Shown: in pieces, positions 60,112 to 64,000 of the stretch
Numbering within the stretch: position 1 is the stretch's first letter
Layout: every line of letters begins with the position of its first letter
Assembly: GCF_023241715.1 (NCBI RefSeq)
Contig: NZ_JALQCW010000035.1
Coordinates: 1 to 64,000, forward strand
Reading direction: 5' to 3'
Source: Pseudomonas morbosilactucae
GTDB lineage: Bacteria; Pseudomonadota; Gammaproteobacteria; Pseudomonadales; Pseudomonadaceae
DNA length: 64,000 nt
Notes under the pieces: generated by a model
Told to the model about the DNA's origin: nothing
The model's database searches: none
Seen by the model: only the letters and a program-made list of their open reading frames with translations
Made by a program: the position numbers and the translations under genes

Positions 60112-60737
60112 AACGCCAGTTGGTCGTATCCTTTGACGGGCCGAAAGCCACAGGCAAGACGACTGTGCTTGAAGCTACGGCTCCTTGCCTGCGGGCGGCA
60201 GGCCACAATGTGGTTTGTCTTTGTGAAAAGGAGCTCGACCCTTTCCGGCCGGTAACATTGGAACTGATCAAGGAGCTCACTTCAAATCCGAACCTAGGGT
60301 TGGAACGTGAAGTATGTCTACAGTTGGCTAAAGGAAGGGCATGGATCACAGAGAACGTCATTGAGTCACAGGATCTTGGCAGCATTGTCCTCATCGATCG
60401 CTGGTACCCGTCAGACTCCGCATTCCGGAGAATCCTGCCCTTTCCTGAGATACTGCAGCTGAACCTCGACATGGGCGTACGGATCCCTGACCTACACGTT
60501 GGGGTTATCACAGCGCCGGATATCTCGTGGGAACGTGCTGCGAGGCGCGCTCGCGGACTGAATAGCCTGGTGATCAAAAACGCTGCAGAACACTCAGCTT
60601 GCTCAGCTGCATTCGAAAATGCCATCGCGAAGTATCAGTGGTTCTCCTGCCGTAATGAATTGACTGTGCAAGATGCGGTCAACAATGTGCACGACGGTGT
60701 CCTGCGTGTATGCGCCGACTTAGCCATTAAAGGATGA
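60108..60737 (+). CDS. Thymidylate-kinase-like P-loop enzyme
   Basis: 209-aa kinase-like protein. Walker A FDGPKATGKTT near the N-terminus and DRWYPSDSAFR, which matches the DR-Y/H-xxS-xxAY motif of dTMP kinases. A lid-like basic stretch (AARRARGL) follows. No ATG suits; the TTG at 60108 overlaps the reductase stop (TTGA) and yields the normal MKRQLVVSFDG-type start, so translation is probably coupled. With the reductase it suggests a private supply, or a modified form, of a deoxynucleotide; substrate not inferable. Confidence 0.65.
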   Translation: MKRQLVVSFDGPKATGKTTVLEATAPCLRAAGHNVVCLCEKELDPFRPVTLELIKELTSNPNLGLEREVCLQLAKGRAWITENVIESQDLGSIVLIDRWYPSDSAFRRILPFPEILQLNLDMGVRIPDLHVGVITAPDISWERAARRARGLNSLVIKNAAEHSACSAAFENAIAKYQWFSCRNELTVQDAVNNVHDGVLRVCADLAIKG

Positions 60738-60748
60738 AATACCCAGTA

Positions 60749-60893
60749 ACGCCTTCATCGTCACTGAAGGCGACAACTACAACGGCGCTTGAAGTCAGGT
60801 CGTGGCTGAATTGCTCAATACGTCCGGGGGCTACAAGGTCGAGGGAGAAGACGATCCACCAGTTTATCTGGAGATTCGCTTCATCGATTAGAG
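60749..60893 (+). pseudogene. Gene fragment with an internal stop
   Basis: One plus frame reads NAFIVTEGDNYNGA, a TGA, then SQVVAELLNTSGGYKVEGED and DPPVYLEIRFID before TAG. It looks like real protein sequence but has no start codon or ribosome site of its own. I infer a decayed remnant. Its end meets the end of the convergent small gene. Confidence 0.35.
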
Positions 60894-61190
60894 CCAGTGC
60901 TCTGGGATGGCTATTACATAATTTTTAGCCACGGATTGGAGCGTTGCGATGATTTCCGTGTGACGAGCCCGCTCTATCTCTTGCCAGTGCGCACGTCGAG
61001 CAAGAAGAGCTTTCAGCTCTTCTAAATTGTACATCTTGAGCCGGTGGAAGTTCCCCCAGCTCGGAGTGCCAAATAGATTGTAGATCACCACGGTACCATC
61101 ACGCTCACTAGCAAGTCGTTTGTCGCCCGTAAGCTTTTCCACCGCCTCTTCAGCATCGTCTCTATCATCGTAGGTGTTGATAAGTTTCAT
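60888..61190 (-). CDS. 100-aa protein of unknown function beside the DUF499 gene
   Basis: Begins MKLINTYDDRDDAEEAVEKL, soluble, Glu/Arg-rich, with a helical C-terminal half (LEELKALLARRAHWQEIERA). Not recognised. Start placed at ATG 61190 because the frame five codons longer adds no typical N-terminus. Lies 107 bases downstream of the DUF499 gene on the same strand and could be its last operon member. Confidence 0.5.
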   Translation of the reverse strand: MKLINTYDDRDDAEEAVEKLTGDKRLASERDGTVVIYNLFGTPSWGNFHRLKMYNLEELKALLARRAHWQEIERARHTEIIATLQSVAKNYVIAIPEHWL

Positions 61191-61297
61191 GTGGGCCCGG
61201 AGCAAATGTTTGGACTGATTGTTTTCGATAGCACTGGCTAGGCTGTGCGGTCGCTGACCGTAAGCCAGTTTCCGCTCAGCTCCATCCTAGAACTCAG

Positions 61298-64000
61298 TCA
61301 CTCTTCGAACGCTTGATTTTTGAACTTAAGCAGATTGCAGTTTTCACGCACAGCCCGCTGCGTACTGTCATCGAATCCTGCAGATGATTCGGCCTCAATC
61401 TCGACTGAGATTCTCACATTGATCCCCGGTTTCTGTGTAAACAGCATCAATACCTCGTCGGCCAAGTCTGAGAACTGCAACTTAGCTTTGACCGGATCGA
61501 GTTCAACGGTGCCGAAGAACATCCGCTTTTTGGCAACAGGGCCCGGTGCTGGCATAGGGGCCGGAGAGCCACTGCTGGAGGGCGAAGGCAAAGGTCCAGA
61601 ATCGTCATCCGCATCATTCCCTGTAGCATTACTTCCTGATCCAGCGCCCGACACGTCGCGTCCATGCGTCGCAGGCATAGCAGCGGCCTCGCGCTCAGCG
61701 GCCTCGGCCGCAAGCTTGGCCGAAAAGTCGGAAGCTGCCTTGGGTTCGATCAGCAATAATGTGTCGTCGAAAATCACCGAAGTGTTTTCGGCGAATTGGA
61801 AGCCCTGATAGCGGCCTTCCTCATTGCCATAGGCGACGCCGAAGAAGTCACGCGAACTTATTCCGACACCAATCGCCATCCGTAGAGTATCCGCGTCGAG
61901 GAGCCGAGGCAGATACAGGTAATGACATGTTTTGTGCCAAGTCTCGACCGCGCTAAAGGCGGGAGCATCATCTTTCCAAAACCATGTCCGCATCAGATTT
62001 GACAGATGGATGGGTGACCATTCGGTGATGAGTAGTTCGTGTTCTTTGAGAATTTTCTCAATCTCGTCGGCACGATTCGCCACTGCCGGGTTAACTTGGA
62101 AATGCTCCCATTGGAGATCACCGATGCCCTTACCAGGCTTAGCCTCCTGCATGGGGGCCAATAGCCATTTGTAGGTCTCGCGCACCATGCGCGCCAGACC
62201 TTCGTTGGCCTGTTCGAGGCTACTCGACGCTTGCTTGGCTTGGTGCTGATCGAGATTGAGGCGGCCCTCCTTCACATCAGCCACGATGGACTGCCAAGCG
62301 AGCGCTGAGCACACATGATCCTTGAGGCGGCTGACGTTGTCGGCGTCCGGCGCCAAGAAAATCAGCCGATTTTGTTTCTGCCGAGCCAGATCTCCGCGTT
62401 GCCTCAAGATCGCCAACGCGGCATCGGTCGCTGGGCCTTGCGCAGATCGCCCAAATGTGGCCTCTGGATGCAGGACCACGATCCGCAACGCCAAATCATC
62501 AGGAACACTCGCGCTCTCAGTGAAGACGTGTACTCCGCCGAAGGATCCAGGCGCAAAACGCAGTTTTTCGCGTATGTAAGGGTAGACATCCTCACGTAGG
62601 TTGAACCGGCGCTTGCGGTCTTCCATTTCACGACGAAGATTTGGCCGGGTATCGAACCAGTATCTGTTATTCGCGCTGTTGAAGTATTGAAGACGGTCAA
62701 CCAAGGAGCGGACGCCATCCTTATAGTGTCCCAGCACCTGCCCAGGCTGCGCGCAGCCCAGCATCAGGTTTTCAAGCTCAATGCCCCTATGGTGCTTTGA
62801 TCCGCCAACAGCCCCCGCATCTGGAGCAGATCCGAGGAATACGGCTCTCGCGATTCGGCGGCAAGCCAAGATGGACCCGAACAGCGGCTTCGCGTTGTCG
62901 AGTTCAGTCGTGATCGCCCGCTCGCCATCAATATCGCGCTCGAGGACGGGATCCCACCCCTGTGGCAGATAGTAGATAGCCTCGTTGCGGGTGTCCGAGT
63001 CATACAGCGGCAGACTTCCAGGCTGGATCATTAGATCGTTATTGCCGTCAGTCCAAAGGCGATGGATCACCTTGGCCATGAATTTCAAAATACCGCGGGT
63101 GCGCTGGAAATTGTCAAGCGAGGACCAATCCTCGTAGAGCCTATCGAAGACCTCCGGATGGATCGGATACGCATGCTTCATCCGGTCAAAATAGTGGCTG
63201 TCTTGTGTATCTGGGGGAAAATCTCCCGCGTTGGCTGAGTAGAAGTCCGCATAAGCCCGGCACACCTCTTCTGCGCCTAGCTGATCAGAGATGTTGGCGA
63301 ACAAACGCCGGCGTACAATTTCGAACGCTTCTTCGGTTGCCACAGGCTTCCATAGCGCCTGAACACGTCCAAAATAATGTTCTAAAGCTCGTAAAGCTTT
63401 TATCCCTTGCTGGCTGCCTGCCTCCCGATCAGAGTACGGCAGCGATGCCAGGAGTATTGCCGTCGGCACTGCCTTTAATGCCTCGGTGAGTGACTGGACA
63501 AAAGAAATTTGTGTGTCGTATGTGCCGCCAGAGAGAGTCTTACCTTCCTCAAACTGGGAGACGAAACGAACCAGCTCATCCATTAATATGATGCAAGGCG
63601 CACGCGAGGCCAACATCTGGGCTAGCGCGCTCTTACCAGGCGCAGTGCCATTTTCATCGGCCTCCTGCACCATCGCGTAACTCTCCGCGCCTCCGAGTTG
63701 CCAAGCGAGCTCACCCCAGATCGTCTTCACAGCGAACTCGCCATGCTTGCGTGGCTTGCTAGCCAAGTCGAGCAAGTCGACACCATCTAGCACCGCGACG
63801 TTTGCCCTCGGCAGTTCTTGGATACCTGCCGCGTCAAGGATTGGCGAGATGCCTTGGAGCTGACTTGCTGGAAGTGTGCCTTTCGCCAAGTGATAAACGG
63901 CGAGCAGGGTATGTGTCTTACCGCCGCCAAACGCAGTCTGGAGCTGGACGACCGGATCGCCACCTTTGCCAGCGAGGCGCTTGACTACCGAGTCGAGCAA
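61298..64000 (-). CDS. DUF499-type AAA+ ATPase, 5' end outside the window
   Basis: At least 900 residues of a large ATPase. Seen: VQLQTAFGGGKTHTLLAVYH (Walker A) near the visible start, CIILMDELVRFV (Walker B), and a long alpha/beta body. A Pro/Ser/Gly-rich linker stands about 130-90 residues from the end, before a final domain of roughly 80 residues (RMFFGTVELDPVKAKLQFS). This is the DUF499/COG1483 pattern, known mainly from defence-type loci where it accompanies a DUF1156 DNA methylase. The upstream neighbour is beyond 64000, so the system cannot be confirmed. The codon at 64000 is internal, not a start. Confidence 0.75.
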   Translation of the reverse strand: MLDSVVKRLAGKGGDPVVQLQTAFGGGKTHTLLAVYHLAKGTLPASQLQGISPILDAAGIQELPRANVAVLDGVDLLDLASKPRKHGEFAVKTIWGELAWQLGGAESYAMVQEADENGTAPGKSALAQMLASRAPCIILMDELVRFVSQFEEGKTLSGGTYDTQISFVQSLTEALKAVPTAILLASLPYSDREAGSQQGIKALRALEHYFGRVQALWKPVATEEAFEIVRRRLFANISDQLGAEEVCRAYADFYSANAGDFPPDTQDSHYFDRMKHAYPIHPEVFDRLYEDWSSLDNFQRTRGILKFMAKVIHRLWTDGNNDLMIQPGSLPLYDSDTRNEAIYYLPQGWDPVLERDIDGERAITTELDNAKPLFGSILACRRIARAVFLGSAPDAGAVGGSKHHRGIELENLMLGCAQPGQVLGHYKDGVRSLVDRLQYFNSANNRYWFDTRPNLRREMEDRKRRFNLREDVYPYIREKLRFAPGSFGGVHVFTESASVPDDLALRIVVLHPEATFGRSAQGPATDAALAILRQRGDLARQKQNRLIFLAPDADNVSRLKDHVCSALAWQSIVADVKEGRLNLDQHQAKQASSSLEQANEGLARMVRETYKWLLAPMQEAKPGKGIGDLQWEHFQVNPAVANRADEIEKILKEHELLITEWSPIHLSNLMRTWFWKDDAPAFSAVETWHKTCHYLYLPRLLDADTLRMAIGVGISSRDFFGVAYGNEEGRYQGFQFAENTSVIFDDTLLLIEPKAASDFSAKLAAEAAEREAAAMPATHGRDVSGAGSGSNATGNDADDDSGPLPSPSSSGSPAPMPAPGPVAKKRMFFGTVELDPVKAKLQFSDLADEVLMLFTQKPGINVRISVEIEAESSAGFDDSTQRAVRENCNLLKFKNQAFEE

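Larger units (their letters stand above)
48966..64000 (+). mobile_element. Genomic island integrated at ssrA (one end only)
   Basis: From the tmRNA 3' end onward the gene content changes from conserved core to accessory: two tyrosine recombinases, a DUF3987 ATPase, XRE regulator, ribonuclease-like protein, odd reductase and DUF499 ATPase. The integrase stands next to the 3' part of ssrA, which stays intact. I see no second copy of the ssrA 3' end within the window, so the far junction lies beyond 64000. No conjugation, capsid or CRISPR genes are visible here. Confidence 0.85.

Noticed and set aside
48966..64000. CRISPR array
   Set aside because: No set of regularly spaced direct repeats with unique spacers anywhere in the window.
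49003..64000. Second copy of the ssrA 3' end (other attachment site)
   Set aside because: The distal junction was looked for as a repeat of the T-arm and CCA end and not found; it must lie beyond the window.

Overview
The window is Pseudomonas chromosome, most likely from the P. fluorescens group. The basis is the Pseudomonas gene order around rimP-nusA-infB-rbfA-truB-rpsO-pnp and fur-bamE/rnfH-ratA/smpB, the coding style, the tmRNA tag ANDETYGEYALAA, and REP-like palindromes. This is recognition from memory; no search was run. Nearly all core genes from 1 to 48 kb lie on the minus strand.

Core region, 1-48.5 kb. (a) 1-7.1 kb: a chemoreceptor gene broken at its signalling tip, ampE-ampD, a DUF1631 gene, nadC and a DUF6388 gene. 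(b) 7.4-17.4 kb: a secreted coiled-coil repeat protein, tRNA-Thr, then pnp, rpsO, truB, rbfA, infB, nusA and rimP (read right to left), headed by tRNA-fMet and tRNA-Leu. (c) 17.4-24.9 kb: secG, tpiA, glmM, folP, ftsH and rlmE, with yhbY, a DUF4149 gene and greA. (d) 24.9-34.5 kb: carB, carA (with an attenuator-like leader), dapB, dnaJ, dnaK and grpE, the last behind a sigma32-type promoter. (e) 34.7-39.3 kb: recN behind a LexA box but carrying a one-base frameshift, fur, bamE, rnfH, ratA, a decayed transporter fragment and smpB. (f) 39.4-48 kb: lactate use, with lldR, an LldR-type operator, lldP, lutABC and a two-module D-lactate dehydrogenase.

Accessory region, 48.97-64 kb. The tmRNA gene ssrA ends at 48965. 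Immediately behind it lies a P4-type integrase, which marks one end of an island that runs out of the window. The island carries: a four-gene overlapping block (DUF3987 ATPase, a 117-aa protein, a second tyrosine recombinase, an 89-aa core-binding-like protein); about 1.6 kb without a convincing gene but packed with nested inverted repeats that look like structured RNA; a compact minus-strand operon of an XRE regulator, a YaaW-like protein with a zinc ribbon, an unlisted 47-aa membrane peptide and a coiled-coil/NYN ribonuclease; a divergent plus-strand pair of a shortened class II ribonucleotide reductase lacking the usual second redox cysteine and a thymidylate-kinase-like enzyme; and a small gene plus the 3' part of a DUF499 ATPase gene cut by the window edge.

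The XRE/YaaW/small-membrane/NYN operon, the odd reductase-kinase pair and the hairpin-dense noncoding element are the best candidates for undescribed biology. Defence or element maintenance is an inference from the island setting, not something the sequence proves.
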